Shown piece after piece: positions 51,940 to 61,745 of a stretch of 64,000 nt of DNA. The stretch is from Paenibacillus sp. An7 (lineage in GTDB: Bacteria; Bacillota; Bacilli; Paenibacillales; Paenibacillaceae): assembly GCF_009870785.1 (NCBI RefSeq), contig NZ_WTWX01000001.1, forward strand, positions 268,065-332,064. The letters run 5' to 3'. The position numbers and the translations under genes were made by a program. The first letter of the stretch is position 1, and each line of letters begins with the position of its first letter. The notes below the pieces were generated by a model. The model did no database searches. It was not told the origin of the DNA and worked only from the letters and a program-made list of their open reading frames with translations.

Positions 51940-54370
51940 AGTTACGTAGCGGTTTTCCTTTGGACAACATGTGCTGCATACGCTGCTGTGTTTTCACTTC
52001 TCCAAGCAGACTGAGAAAAGCTTCCCGTTCCAGATCAAGTAAATATTGTTCACTGACAACCGTTCCTGGCGCCACATCTCCTCCGGTCAGAACGTGTGCT
52101 AATTTCCTTGCAATCAAATAATCATGATCACTAATATATCCGCTGTTTTTTAATCCAAGTGCCCCTACTTGCAGGACCGCGCGGCCGTCTCTTCCCGCTA
52201 CTCTTGCTTTAGCAGGTAGGTTTGGCTGGTAACCTGCCCGCTCCATTTCAAGTACCGCCTGTTTGGCTTCAAATATTCGGAAATCTTGATTCATAACGAC
52301 ACGATCATGACGGCGACCATACATACGAAGTGCTTCATGACCACTAGTTGATGTTTTCGCCATGGCAATCATTTCAAAAATACGGTTTAACTCAGGTTGA
52401 AGATCTGAATCAATATCTGGATAACGATCACTCGTCATGAGTGCCAGTTCTTTACAACCGCCGCCCGCAGGAATCAGCCCTACACCGGTCTCGACTAATC
52501 CAAAGTAAGATTCTGCGGAGAAAATAATACGATCTGCTGGAAGACAAGCCTCCACACCGCCGCCGAGGGTCATTCGGTGAGGTGCTGCCACTACTGGTTT
52601 TTCAAGACCTTTTAATTTCATCATACTGCCCTGGAATAAACGAATGATATCATCCACTTCATCCCAGTCCCCGCTTTGCGCTTCCATCAGCATGAGCATT
52701 AGATTGGCGCCCACACAGAAGTTACGCCCTTCATTCGCAATGACAAGACCGCGATAATTATTTCTCACTTCCTCGGCACTTTGCTGAATCATGACTAGAA
52801 TATCTGCACCAATGGCATTGTTTGGCGAAGTAAACTCCAGACAAGCAACGTCATCTCCAAGATCAATCAGGTTCGCACCTGAGTTTTGGCGAATGATCTT
52901 GTTCTGTGCCTTTAAGCTTTGAAGCGAGATTACCTCTGGCTGTATTTCGACTTCTTTGAAGGCTCCTTTATAGAAGTGGAATACAGCTCCGTCTTTTTGC
53001 TCATAGAAAGACTTGTTGCCCGCAGCAATCCATTTTTTGACCCACGCTGGGACGACTAGACCTTCTGCTTCCATCCGCTGTACGGACTCGGGTAATCCAA
53101 TCAAATCCCAAGTTTCAAATGGTCCAAGTTCCCAGTTAAAGCCCCATTTCATTGCATTATCGATATCTTCAATGGAATCTGCAATTTCCCCCAGTTTTTC
53201 TGCAGAATAGACTAGTACTTGTTTAAGCACATTCCAAGCCAGTTCCGAATAGCGATCCTTCGCACCAAGGAATGCTTTTATTTTCTTACTTGAACCTTTT
53301 ACCGCTTTTGCAGCTTCAATGGAAGCAGATCTAACTTTTGCGCTTGGATTATAGTCCATCGTGGACAGATCAAGTGAGAGTATCTTGCTGCCCTCTTCCC
53401 CTTTCACTTTCTTATAGAAACCTTGCCCGCCCTTTTCTCCAATCCAACCTTTTGCTACCAATTCATTTAGGACATCAGGTACAGCGAAAATATCTTTCTC
53501 AGGTCCGTCTGCAACGCTGTCAAATACATTCTGAGCAACATGAACAAACGTATCGATTCCGACAAGATCCAGGGTGCGGAAGGTTGCGCTTTTCGGTCTT
53601 CCGAGAACAGGACCTGTCGCTGCATCTACTTCTTCTACGGTATAGTTGTTCTCTTGCATTTCATGTAAAGTAACGAGCAGTCCATATGTGCCAATTCGGT
53701 TTGATATAAAATTAGGTGTATCTTTTGCTAGGACAACCCCTTTGCCAAGCCTTTTTGTACAGAAATCTGCCATAAATGCGGTAATCTCCGGATCCGTATC
53801 ATATCCTGGAATAATCTCTAGCAGCTTCATATGTCTAGGAGGGTTAAAGAAATGAGTTCCAATAAAATTCCTGCGGAAATTTTCGCTGCAGTCCTCCACC
53901 ATTGCATTCACCGAGATTCCCGAAGTGTTGGTACTTACGATCGTTCCTTCCTTTACCACTCCTTCCATCTGTTTTAGAATGGATTTCTTGATCTCAAGCT
54001 TCTCCGTCACCACTTCGATAATCCAGTCCACATCTTTCAGTAGATGAAAATGATCGTCTATATTCCCCGGTGTAATTCGCTCTACAAAATCTGCCGCATA
54101 AAGCGGAGCGGAACTCGATTTAGGAAGAGATGCGATTGCTTTTGCCGCCAGTTTATTTCTAAACTTAGGATCCGCAAGGCTTAACCCTGCTTTTTCATCT
54201 TCTGCGCTTAGCGACTTTGGAACAACATCAAGCAATAAACAAGGAATGCCTGCATTGGCAAGATGGGCTGCAATACCCGACCCCATAACACCGGACCCGA
54301 TCACGGCGGCTTTTGAAATTGTCCTAGTAGCAGTTTTGTGAGCCGTTTGTTTTGCTATCGTTTTATTCAT
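51938..54370 (-). CDS. fadN: 3-hydroxyacyl-CoA dehydrogenase / enoyl-CoA hydratase
   Basis: The 810-residue bifunctional enzyme has a Rossmann HAD N-terminal domain (AAVIGSGVMGSGIAAHLANAG; NTSGISVN; IGTHFFNPPRHMKLLEIIPG) and a crotonase-type domain (about 500-700; NEGRNFCVGANLMLMLM, LGGGVEACLPADRI). The order dehydrogenase-hydratase matches B. subtilis FadN. It performs hydration and oxidation in beta-oxidation. Its ATG overlaps the fadF stop (ATGA). Confidence 0.94.
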   Translation of the reverse strand: MNKTIAKQTAHKTATRTISKAAVIGSGVMGSGIAAHLANAGIPCLLLDVVPKSLSAEDEKAGLSLADPKFRNKLAAKAIASLPKSSSAPLYAADFVERITPGNIDDHFHLLKDVDWIIEVVTEKLEIKKSILKQMEGVVKEGTIVSTNTSGISVNAMVEDCSENFRRNFIGTHFFNPPRHMKLLEIIPGYDTDPEITAFMADFCTKRLGKGVVLAKDTPNFISNRIGTYGLLVTLHEMQENNYTVEEVDAATGPVLGRPKSATFRTLDLVGIDTFVHVAQNVFDSVADGPEKDIFAVPDVLNELVAKGWIGEKGGQGFYKKVKGEEGSKILSLDLSTMDYNPSAKVRSASIEAAKAVKGSSKKIKAFLGAKDRYSELAWNVLKQVLVYSAEKLGEIADSIEDIDNAMKWGFNWELGPFETWDLIGLPESVQRMEAEGLVVPAWVKKWIAAGNKSFYEQKDGAVFHFYKGAFKEVEIQPEVISLQSLKAQNKIIRQNSGANLIDLGDDVACLEFTSPNNAIGADILVMIQQSAEEVRNNYRGLVIANEGRNFCVGANLMLMLMEAQSGDWDEVDDIIRLFQGSMMKLKGLEKPVVAAPHRMTLGGGVEACLPADRIIFSAESYFGLVETGVGLIPAGGGCKELALMTSDRYPDIDSDLQPELNRIFEMIAMAKTSTSGHEALRMYGRRHDRVVMNQDFRIFEAKQAVLEMERAGYQPNLPAKARVAGRDGRAVLQVGALGLKNSGYISDHDYLIARKLAHVLTGGDVAPGTVVSEQYLLDLEREAFLSLLGEVKTQQRMQHMLSKGKPLRN

Positions 54371-56547
54371 TTCACTACGACCTCCCGTTGGCGAGTTTCT
54401 TTTCTTCCAAACACAGACTCCTCCAAAATCTCAGCAATATCTCGAGTCTTCACTTGCTCTTCTACTTCTTGCAGCTTTGTACCATCTTCCAGCATTGTCA
54501 GGCAGTAAGGACAAGCGGAACTAATCATCGTTGGCGATACCGCAAGGGCTTGCTCTGTTCTGGCTAGATTCACCCGTTTTCCTTCATCCTCTTCCATCCA
54601 CATTTGCCCCCCACCGGCACCACAGCACATTCCATTTTCACGAGTTCGCTCCATTTCAAGAAGTGTTACGCCTGGGATCGCCCTCAGTACATTACGCGGC
54701 TGATCATAAACATCGTTGTACCGACCAAGATAACAGGAATCGTGATACGTAATTTTTTCTTCCACCGTATGTTTCGGAGAGAGTCTTCCTTCTTTCACAA
54801 GTTGGTCTAAAAGCTGCGTGTGGTGCAGTACTTCTGCCTTTAGTCCAAAATCAGGGTATTCGTTCTTAAAAATGTTAAAGGTGTGCGGACAAGCGGTGAC
54901 GATCTTATGGACACCATATTTGTTAAAAATCTCGATATTCTCAGCACATAGCTGCTGGAATAGGAATTCGTTACCCATTCGGCGCGGTGTGTCGCCTGAA
55001 TTTTTTTCTTCGTTACCCAAAATGGCGAAGTTCACGCCTGCTTCATTCATCAAGCGAACAAATGCACGGGTTATTTTTCTGCTGCGATTATCGTAAGAAC
55101 CCATTGAACCTACAAAAAACAAATACTCGAAGGTCGGATTCTCTTTCACGGTCGGAATCTGAAGATGAAGAATATCTTCGGGATCGATTTCCTTTACCCA
55201 TTTACTGCGTTCAGTTCGGCTAATGCCCCATGGGTTACCTTGACGCTCAATGTTCTGCATCGCTCTTTGTCCTTCTTGCGGTACACTGCCTTCCATAAGA
55301 ACCAGATGTCTGCGCAGATCAACAATTTTATCTACATGTTCATTGGAAACGGGGCACTGATCTTCGCAATTACGGCAAGTCGTACAAGCCCATATTTCTT
55401 CTTCTGTCATCACTCCGCCAATAAGCTGAACATCACTGACATTTACACCTTCCACCTGATGCCATGCTTTCTTCTGAGCTGCCATCGTAGGACGAATATC
55501 AGTAATACCTTCTCCCTTCCACTCCGTGAGTTCGTGCTTTGTTTCATCCACCTTATAAACTCCCGAGTAGCCAAATATGCCAGCGGGCACCCAAGGGGAT
55601 TTGGAAGTGAGCACAGCTCCTTTTTCCGTCAAATGATCTCTCAGTTTCACGATCATGTGCATGGGCGACAGCATCTTTCCTGTGCTTGTTGCAGGACATA
55701 CATTCGTACAGCGTCCACATTCAACGCATGCATAGAAATCAAGCATTTGTTTCTGAGTAAAATCTTCTATTTTACCTACACCGTAGGATTCAGCTTCTTC
55801 ATCATCGAGGTCTAATGCGGTTAGTTTTCCTGGGGCATTTGTTCTGCGAAATAAAATATTAATAGGGGCTGTTATGAGATGAAAGTGTTTGGATTGAGGA
55901 ACATAGAGCAGGAATGACAGCAAGATTAGAAGATGCAGCCACCAACATACATAGTATAGTGCGCTTATTGCCATGTCAGGCATCCAGTTTACAGCAGCCG
56001 CGAGACTTGATGAGATCGGAGCGAGTGAAGATGACTCCGTGCCTTCTCTTACTCTCTCGAATGCCATGGTAAATAGTACAGATATCATAAGCGTAGTAAT
56101 GAAGATGACGACAATACTAGGTTTAAATCCACGTTTTAATCGGTCCAGCTTCTCCCCGTATCTGCGGTATGCGGCGTATGCGATAGCCAGAAGAATGAGG
56201 ACAACAGTAATCTCCTGCATGAGAATAAATCCTACATAACCTGGAATCGGAAGCTGATGACCACTTAAGCCTTTCCAAATAATATCCAGTGCGCCAAACT
56301 GTAAAATAATAAAACCGTAAAAGACAACAAAGTGCATAATGCCGCTTCTTGGATCTTTAAAAAGTTTCGTTTGACCAAATACCTGAACGGCAAAGGCGCG
56401 CAATCGTTCGTTCACATCTCGCCTGAGGTCAGCCGGTTTTCCTAAACGAATATACAGATACCGATGATACACGACTCTTATGAACAGATATACCGCCAGA
56501 CCGGTAACGAGGAAAAAGAGCAGCGCATTTCCGATTTGCAAGATCAT
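54367..56547 (-). CDS. fadF: Membrane Fe-S oxidoreductase of fatty-acid oxidation
   Basis: The 726-residue protein has N-terminal membrane helices (about 1-220), two ferredoxin-like 4Fe-4S sites (CVECGRCTNVCPA and CTTCRNCEDQCPV) and two CCG cysteine-rich domains (ACPHTFNIFKNEYPDFG; ENGMCCGAGGGQMWMEE). This is the HdrDE-like/FadF layout; it probably moves electrons from EtfAB to the quinone pool. ATG at 56547 is preferred (AAGGGG nine bases before) over the ATG two codons upstream. It leads the minus-strand fad genes. Confidence 0.9.
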   Translation of the reverse strand: MILQIGNALLFFLVTGLAVYLFIRVVYHRYLYIRLGKPADLRRDVNERLRAFAVQVFGQTKLFKDPRSGIMHFVVFYGFIILQFGALDIIWKGLSGHQLPIPGYVGFILMQEITVVLILLAIAYAAYRRYGEKLDRLKRGFKPSIVVIFITTLMISVLFTMAFERVREGTESSSLAPISSSLAAAVNWMPDMAISALYYVCWWLHLLILLSFLLYVPQSKHFHLITAPINILFRRTNAPGKLTALDLDDEEAESYGVGKIEDFTQKQMLDFYACVECGRCTNVCPATSTGKMLSPMHMIVKLRDHLTEKGAVLTSKSPWVPAGIFGYSGVYKVDETKHELTEWKGEGITDIRPTMAAQKKAWHQVEGVNVSDVQLIGGVMTEEEIWACTTCRNCEDQCPVSNEHVDKIVDLRRHLVLMEGSVPQEGQRAMQNIERQGNPWGISRTERSKWVKEIDPEDILHLQIPTVKENPTFEYLFFVGSMGSYDNRSRKITRAFVRLMNEAGVNFAILGNEEKNSGDTPRRMGNEFLFQQLCAENIEIFNKYGVHKIVTACPHTFNIFKNEYPDFGLKAEVLHHTQLLDQLVKEGRLSPKHTVEEKITYHDSCYLGRYNDVYDQPRNVLRAIPGVTLLEMERTRENGMCCGAGGGQMWMEEDEGKRVNLARTEQALAVSPTMISSACPYCLTMLEDGTKLQEVEEQVKTRDIAEILEESVFGRKETRQREVVVK

Positions 56548-56817
56548 CCTCATCAGCCCCTTGTATCTTCATTCTTTACCTAGAATCCTTCTCTTTACTG
56601 TCTTTCTAAAGTGTGTCACCCCCTTCTTTATTTCTCATCAAGTCAAGATTAGGGTTTTTTTGTATGAAGCGCTTACATCTAATGTATAAAAAAGAGACCC
56701 CCATACTCCGTTTGACTGTAATACAACATGGATTCGTCAAATAACTGAATGATGAACGTCTCTATTCTCTATAAAGTAGATGTTTTTGCGGCATATTTAG
56801 GATTTGTTAACCCGTCG

Positions 56818-56846
56818 TTGACAATGATCAGAACGTATTCTATGAT
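56818..56846 (+). promoter_or_regulatory. Sigma-A promoter of fadR-etfBA
   Basis: TTGACA, a 17-bp spacer and TATGAT, 66 bp upstream of the fadR ATG. Confidence 0.8.
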
Positions 56847-56859
56847 GATCAAAAGAAAC

Positions 56860-56877
56860 TGAATGAGTATTCATTCA
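56860..56877 (+). promoter_or_regulatory. FadR operator
   Basis: TGAATGAGTATTCATTCA matches the Bacillus FadR consensus (TGAATGA-N-TA-N-TCATTCA) at every fixed position and lies just downstream of the -10, so bound FadR would block transcription until long-chain acyl-CoA releases it. Confidence 0.9.
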
Positions 56878-56912
56878 TAAATTTAATTGTAGTCTAACAT
56901 CGGGGTGACGAT

Positions 56913-57497
56913 ATGACAAGTAAAAAAACAGAAAAATATGATTTGATTCTTCAGGGTGCCCTCAAGGTATTTGCTGAAAACGGCTACCACCGTTCACAAG
57001 TTTCCAAGATTGCCAAGGCAGCCGGCGTAGCGGATGGAACGATTTATTTGTATTTTAAAAGAAAGGAGGACATACTCATTCATTTGTTCCAAGAGAAGCT
57101 TGGAGAACTGGTAAATAAGTTTCATGAAAGCGTAGCTGAAACGAATGATGCATGTGAAGCGCTGCGAATGATCTGCACCATTCATTACACGGAACTTGAG
57201 AATAATCCAGAGCTTGCTTATGTGACTCAGATTGAAATGCGGCAAAGTGAGCTGGAACTGCGAAAAGAAATAGGGATTACACTGAAACCTTACATCGAGC
57301 TGATCGAGAATATTGTTCAACAAGGGATCGACAATGGACAGTTTCGAGCGAACCTCAATGTGAAACTTGTGCGAAATTTAATTTTCGGTTCCATGGACGA
57401 AGTAGTTACTTCTTGGCTTTTATCGGGTCAAAAGTACTCCTTGCGTGATCAAGTGGATGAGACACTTCAGTTTTTTATTCATGGCGTTTCCAAGTAG
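56913..57497 (+). CDS. fadR: TetR-family fatty-acid degradation repressor
   Basis: The 194-residue protein is close to B. subtilis FadR (YsiA): AENGYHRSQVSKIAKAAGVADGTIYLYFKRKEDIL in the DNA-binding helices and a helical acyl-CoA-binding domain (IFGSMDEVVTSWLLSGQKYSL). It represses beta-oxidation genes and is relieved by long-chain acyl-CoA. It is the first gene of fadR-etfB-etfA, divergent from fadF, with its own operator upstream. Confidence 0.93.
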   Translation: MTSKKTEKYDLILQGALKVFAENGYHRSQVSKIAKAAGVADGTIYLYFKRKEDILIHLFQEKLGELVNKFHESVAETNDACEALRMICTIHYTELENNPELAYVTQIEMRQSELELRKEIGITLKPYIELIENIVQQGIDNGQFRANLNVKLVRNLIFGSMDEVVTSWLLSGQKYSLRDQVDETLQFFIHGVSK

Positions 57498-57569
57498 AGA
57501 GGTTCTACATCTCTACGATTCACATATAAAAAACTCACAAGCATTCATTTTGAAGGGAGAGCGTAAACG

Positions 57570-58337
57570 ATGAAAATGGTAGTGCTCATGAAACAAACAT
57601 TTGATACAGAGGAAAAAATCGTAGTGAAGCAAGGTACGATTGTGGAAGATGGAGTCAAGTTTGTCATTAACCCTTATGATGAATATGCAGTGGAGGAAGC
57701 CGTCAAGCTTCGAGATGAATTTGGCGGTAGCGTAACCCTTGTATCCCTTGGTCCCAGTCGAGCCGCAGAAGCGCTGCGTACTGCCCTTGCAATGGGTGCC
57801 GATGAGGCAGTCCTCATCTCAGATGACCGAATTCCAGATGATGAGTATGCTGTCTCCAAAGTTCTATACACCTATCTATCCAAAGAAAATCCAGACCTTG
57901 TTCTTGGCGGTAATTTCTCAGTCGATCGCGGATCAGGTCAAGTGGCGATCCGGCTTGCGAACATGCTGAGTATCCCCCATGCCGCTTCCATTACTAAACT
58001 GACGATAAACGGTACCACCGCGGAAGTACACCGTGATGCCGAAGGAGACCTTGAAATACTTACCCTCCCCTTACCAGCCCTATTCACTGCTCAACAAGGA
58101 CTAAACGAACCCCGCTATCCTTCCCTGCCCGGCATTATGAAAGCGAAGAAAAAACCATTCAAAACCTATACACTTGAAGATCTCGACCTTACAGAGGATG
58201 AAGTAAAGCCAGCGACAAAACAAACCATACTCACGCTCCCTCCAGAACGAAGTGCTGGGCAAATTATAAAAGGTGAGCCTGCCGAAGCAGTATCCGAACT
58301 TGTTTCCTTACTGCGAACGAAGTCTAAAGTAATTTAA
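57570..58337 (+). CDS. etfB: Electron transfer flavoprotein beta subunit
   Basis: The 255-residue EtfB has MKMVVLMKQTFDTEE, INPYDEYAVEEAV, SLGPSRAAEALRTALAMGADEA and the GNFSVDRGSGQVAIRLA AMP/FAD region. With EtfA it accepts electrons from the acyl-CoA dehydrogenase and hands them to FadF. AAGGGAGAG precedes the ATG. It sits 72 bp after fadR. Confidence 0.94.
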   Translation: MKMVVLMKQTFDTEEKIVVKQGTIVEDGVKFVINPYDEYAVEEAVKLRDEFGGSVTLVSLGPSRAAEALRTALAMGADEAVLISDDRIPDDEYAVSKVLYTYLSKENPDLVLGGNFSVDRGSGQVAIRLANMLSIPHAASITKLTINGTTAEVHRDAEGDLEILTLPLPALFTAQQGLNEPRYPSLPGIMKAKKKPFKTYTLEDLDLTEDEVKPATKQTILTLPPERSAGQIIKGEPAEAVSELVSLLRTKSKVI

Positions 58338-58380
58338 CTCTTGAATGCGTTTTCAATTGTGGTGTTTTTATAACTGTATG

Positions 58381-58409
58381 GCAAGTAGAATGTCCTACAT
58401 GCAATTTTT
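58381..58409 (+). terminator. Weak hairpin with T-tract between etfB and etfA
   Basis: GCA-GTAG pairs with CTAC-TGC around AATGTC, one mismatch, followed by AATTTTTTTAT. Possibly a partial terminator lowering etfA readthrough. Confidence 0.35.
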
Positions 58410-58463
58410 TTATGAACCATGATCCCTGCTGATTTATTCTATATTGTCCGGGAGGTTAAGCTT

Positions 58464-59441
58464 ATGAGCAGAACGATATTCATTTATGCTGAAAGCCGTG
58501 AAGGTAAGTTGCGTCAAGTTGCTAAAGAGACGTTAGGTGCAGCTCAGATCATTGCGAAGGAAGGGGATACCATCTGCGCTTTTGTTGCTGGATCTCAGAT
58601 TACGGAAGCGGTATCTGCGATTCTTCCTTACGGAGCAGATCAAGTTGTTGCCATGGAACATGCAGACCTTGCGCACTATAATCCCGATGCTTACTTTGCT
58701 GCAATTAAGGCTGCGCTGGATCAAATGAAACCAGATATCGTTCTTTTTGGTCATACCGCCATTGGAAAGGATCTCGCTCCGCAAGTTGCAGCCTATTTAC
58801 AAGCAGGTCAGATTTCCGACGTAACCGCGATTGATCATGAAGAAGGGGAACCGATTTTCACGAGGCCTCTTTATGCAGGGAAGGCATTTGAGAAACGTGT
58901 ATTTGAATCCACTCCTGCTGTCGTTACCATCCGTCCTAACAATATTAAACCTGCGGAATTAAGCGAGACTGCTGCTCCATCAAGTGTGGTAGATCTTGCT
59001 TATCCTGCTCCTTCGCTGCGTTCCGTGATTAAAGATGTCGTGAGCAAAGCTACAGGAAAAATAGATCTGACGGAAGCCAAAGTGGTGATCTCTGGGGGCC
59101 GCGGTGTCAAGAGTGAAAATGGTTTTAAACCGCTCGAAGAACTTGCCGATTTATTAGGGGGAGCTGTTGGTGCTTCCCGCGGAGCTTGTGATGCAGGATA
59201 CTGTGATTACTCCCTTCAAATCGGTCAGACCGGTAAAGTCGTTACTCCTGAAATCTATATTGCCTGCGGCATAAGCGGAGCCATCCAGCATTTGGCGGGC
59301 ATGAGTCAATCCAAAGTCATTATTGCCATTAACAAAGACCCAGAAGCACCGATTTTTAAAGTCGCAGATTATGGTATCGTTGGTGATTTATTTGAAGTGG
59401 TACCGCTTCTCACCGAAGAATTCCGTAAAGTGCTTGTATAA
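58464..59441 (+). CDS. etfA: Electron transfer flavoprotein alpha subunit
   Basis: The 325-residue protein from the ATG at 58464 (GGGAGG eight bases before) has the EtfA C-terminal FAD signature: VISGGRGVKSENGFKPLEEL, GAVGASRGACDAGYCDY, QIGQTGKVVTPEIYIACGISGAIQHLAGM and INKDPEAPIF. The N-terminal frame extension to 58419 is not needed. It is the partner of EtfB. Confidence 0.95.
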   Translation: MSRTIFIYAESREGKLRQVAKETLGAAQIIAKEGDTICAFVAGSQITEAVSAILPYGADQVVAMEHADLAHYNPDAYFAAIKAALDQMKPDIVLFGHTAIGKDLAPQVAAYLQAGQISDVTAIDHEEGEPIFTRPLYAGKAFEKRVFESTPAVVTIRPNNIKPAELSETAAPSSVVDLAYPAPSLRSVIKDVVSKATGKIDLTEAKVVISGGRGVKSENGFKPLEELADLLGGAVGASRGACDAGYCDYSLQIGQTGKVVTPEIYIACGISGAIQHLAGMSQSKVIIAINKDPEAPIFKVADYGIVGDLFEVVPLLTEEFRKVLV

Positions 59442-59494
59442 TTGATTGATGTTGGGATGTTGGAAGTATGAAATCAATTGGATTGTAAAATAAA

Positions 59495-59546
59495 AAAACT
59501 ACCTTTTGCTCTTCATCCATATGGGATGCTTGCAGGAGGTAGTTTT
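59495..59546 (+). terminator. Terminator of fadR-etfBA
   Basis: AAAACTACCT pairs with AGGTAGTTTT, with an inner CATCC/GGATG stem, and a T-rich tail. Confidence 0.75.
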
Positions 59547-59619
59547 CTATAATCGATATTTTCTTTAATTGAGGTTTTCTTTTATCAATAATCCATTTAA
59601 GTATTGTTCTTTTCTTATA

Positions 59620-60249
59620 TTAGGATTGAACTGCTTCGAGCCATGCTTTACTAATCAGTGCATGACCTGCCGCTGTAGGGTGTACTCCATCTTCTGCCCA
59701 GAAAGCGGGATCGAGTTGTGTACTTTTTGAAGCAAATAAACCATCTAGAGGAATATAATAGGTTTTAAATTCACGAGCTAACTCGCGAATGGCATGGATT
59801 TTTGGATCAAGGTCTGCTCTCCATTCTCTCTGCCCTGCCGGAACAGGAAGAACAAATGGTTCAATAAGGACCAGTTTTGCATTGGTTTTTTCCTTGGTTT
59901 GAACAATCAGATCGCGATATGTACGATAGAAGTCTTCGGTTGTAGTTAATTCACCTTGATCATAATAACGCCAAGTGTCATTAATGCCGATATAGATCGA
60001 CACCCAGTCAGGCTGATGAGCGATACAATCCTCTTCCCATCTTCGCTCAAGATCCGTAATTCGGTTTCCGCTAATACCCCGATTTAAAAACTTCATATTT
60101 AGCTCAGGGTATTGTTTTCCGATTTCAGCTGCTGTCAGCAGCGCATACCCACTGCCCAGGCTCCACTTATTACTATAATCACGACCACAATCCGTAATAC
60201 TGTCTCCTATAAAAAGAACGGTCTCTCCCTGTTGAAACGGATGGCTCAC
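59620..60249 (-). CDS. SGNH/GDSL hydrolase
   Basis: The 209-residue enzyme has block I IGDSITDCGRDY, block II-type NRGISGNRI, block III GINDTWRYY and the catalytic DGVHPTAAGH near the end. It is a cytoplasmic esterase-type hydrolase, as no signal peptide is present, probably deacetylating a sugar or xylan-type oligomer. It stands alone. Confidence 0.88.
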   Translation of the reverse strand: MSHPFQQGETVLFIGDSITDCGRDYSNKWSLGSGYALLTAAEIGKQYPELNMKFLNRGISGNRITDLERRWEEDCIAHQPDWVSIYIGINDTWRYYDQGELTTTEDFYRTYRDLIVQTKEKTNAKLVLIEPFVLPVPAGQREWRADLDPKIHAIRELAREFKTYYIPLDGLFASKSTQLDPAFWAEDGVHPTAAGHALISKAWLEAVQS

Positions 60250-60428
60250 GGTATACTTCCCCTCTCCAATTGCCTGATTTATACGTTCATTTTCATTCCT
60301 TATGATAACGCTATCAGTTCAAATTGGAAATAGGTTTTCCGCAGAATTTCATAACAAAAATAAATCTTATGATAAAACACATGACATAACTAACCTAACA
60401 AAACAAAACAGAACTTTGATTATACAAT

Positions 60429-61193
60429 TTATTTAGTTATATCTAGTTCAAGCACGATTGGACAATGATCACTTCCGAGAACCTCACTATCAATCGATGC
60501 GTCTATTAAATGGGGAGCCATTCTCTCCGATGCTAGAAAATAATCAATTCTCCAGCCGATATTCCGCTCTCGAACCTTTGCCATATAAGACCACCAGCTG
60601 TATACATCCGTCTGATCAGGATAAAAATAACGGAACGTATCTACAAATCCGGCATCCAGAAGCTTTGTCAGTTTCTCTCGTTCCTCATCTGTAAATCCAG
60701 AATTTCCTCGATTGCTCTTTGCATTCTTGATATCTATCTCCTCGTGTGCGACATTCAGGTCTCCACAAATTACCACAGGCTTTTTCTGATCCAGGCCCGT
60801 AATATACTCTCGAAATTGTTCTTCCCACTCCAGCCGCAGAGCTAGTCTCGATAGATCTCTCCGAGCATTCGGTGTATACACGTTCACCAGATAGAAAGAC
60901 TCAAATTCTAAAGTGATCATTCGGCCTTCCACGTCCGGGTCTTCTTCACTCATTCCATACTGGACGGACAATGGTTTCATACGAGTAAATACCGAAGTTC
61001 CCGAATATCCTTTTTTCTCGGCGTAACTCCAGTAATCCTGATACTCTTCACCCAGCTCCAGTTCAATCTGTCCTTCTTGCAGTTTCGTCTCTTGAAGACA
61101 GAAAATATCCGCATCCATATGATGAAAATAATCCATAAACCCTTTTTTCACACAAGCTCTAAGCCCGTTTACGTTCCAAGATACCAGTTTCAT
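60429..61193 (-). CDS. exoA: Exodeoxyribonuclease III / AP endonuclease
   Basis: The 254-residue protein has the EEP-family residues MKLVSWNVNGLRA, FCLQETKLQEG, VNVYTPNA, CGDLNVAHEEIDI and the final GSDHCPIVLEL. It is Xth/ExoA, which cleaves abasic sites and 3' blocks in base-excision repair. Length and motifs are standard. Confidence 0.95.
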   Translation of the reverse strand: MKLVSWNVNGLRACVKKGFMDYFHHMDADIFCLQETKLQEGQIELELGEEYQDYWSYAEKKGYSGTSVFTRMKPLSVQYGMSEEDPDVEGRMITLEFESFYLVNVYTPNARRDLSRLALRLEWEEQFREYITGLDQKKPVVICGDLNVAHEEIDIKNAKSNRGNSGFTDEEREKLTKLLDAGFVDTFRYFYPDQTDVYSWWSYMAKVRERNIGWRIDYFLASERMAPHLIDASIDSEVLGSDHCPIVLELDITK

Positions 61194-61242
61194 GTCTCTC
61201 TCCTTGATGTCTATACTTTCTTATCATTCTAGTAAATAAAAA

Positions 61243-61259
61243 GACTGCAGGCAAACTAG
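61243..61259 (-). repeat. Half copy of the terminator-like palindrome family
   Basis: GACTGCAGGCAAACTAG matches one arm of the 2822 and 20264 elements, but the partner arm is missing. On minus it is followed by TTTTTATTTAC. Confidence 0.6.
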
Positions 61260-61277
61260 CAAATAGCCATCTATCTC

Positions 61278-61745
61278 TTATAAGACAATTAACTTTAATG
61301 GGCTGTTCTGCGGTGGTGCAGATTGTTTCCATAGCTTCGTTGTTATAGCAACGATATCTTGACCTTTTTTTAATCCTGCAAATTTCTCTTTTTCATCCTT
61401 AAGTATAAGGATCTCTTGTGTATCATAGTCTCTTAACTTTACAGATATTTGGTTTTCATTCTTAATAGGAACAACATCTAGCACCAACGCCCGCATGCCC
61501 TCGATATTTTCTTTTTCATATTCTTGGTTTTCTGTCAAAAAGCTTTCTATTACAGTATCCCTTAGCGTTTCAAACTCCTTGTCATTCCATTGATCTTTTG
61601 TTTTATTTCCTCTTCCTTCGGAACCCTCTGCATTGTTAATCGGATTCACTATTAACCCTATACTAGCCTCCATATCTTGGGATGAGCATGAAGCTAAGAA
61701 AATTACAACCATAGTTAAGATCAGACTTGTAAGAACCTTTCTCAT
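61278..61745 (-). CDS. Small lipoprotein of unknown function
   Basis: The 155-residue protein has a lipoprotein signal ending in FLASC and a body with KLRDYDTQEILILKDEKEKFAGLKKGQDIVAI, which may be an OB-like module of the DUF3221 kind. It is predicted to be anchored outside the membrane. No function is assigned. Confidence 0.6.
   Translation of the reverse strand: MRKVLTSLILTMVVIFLASCSSQDMEASIGLIVNPINNAEGSEGRGNKTKDQWNDKEFETLRDTVIESFLTENQEYEKENIEGMRALVLDVVPIKNENQISVKLRDYDTQEILILKDEKEKFAGLKKGQDIVAITTKLWKQSAPPQNSPLKLIVL

Larger units (their letters stand above)
56548..56912. other. Divergent fadF/fadR control region, 365 bp
   Basis: The region contains the fadR promoter and FadR box (below). 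On the fadF side a TTGACG (56740-56735, minus) has a TGAATGA half-site directly before it (56755-56761 region, minus orientation TCATTCA), possibly a weak FadR contact for fadF. No gene is seen. Confidence 0.5.

Noticed and set aside
59468..59488. Fifth copy of the small inverted-repeat element (ATGAAATCAATTGGATTG)
   Set aside because: It resembles one end only loosely and has no partner end; could be chance.
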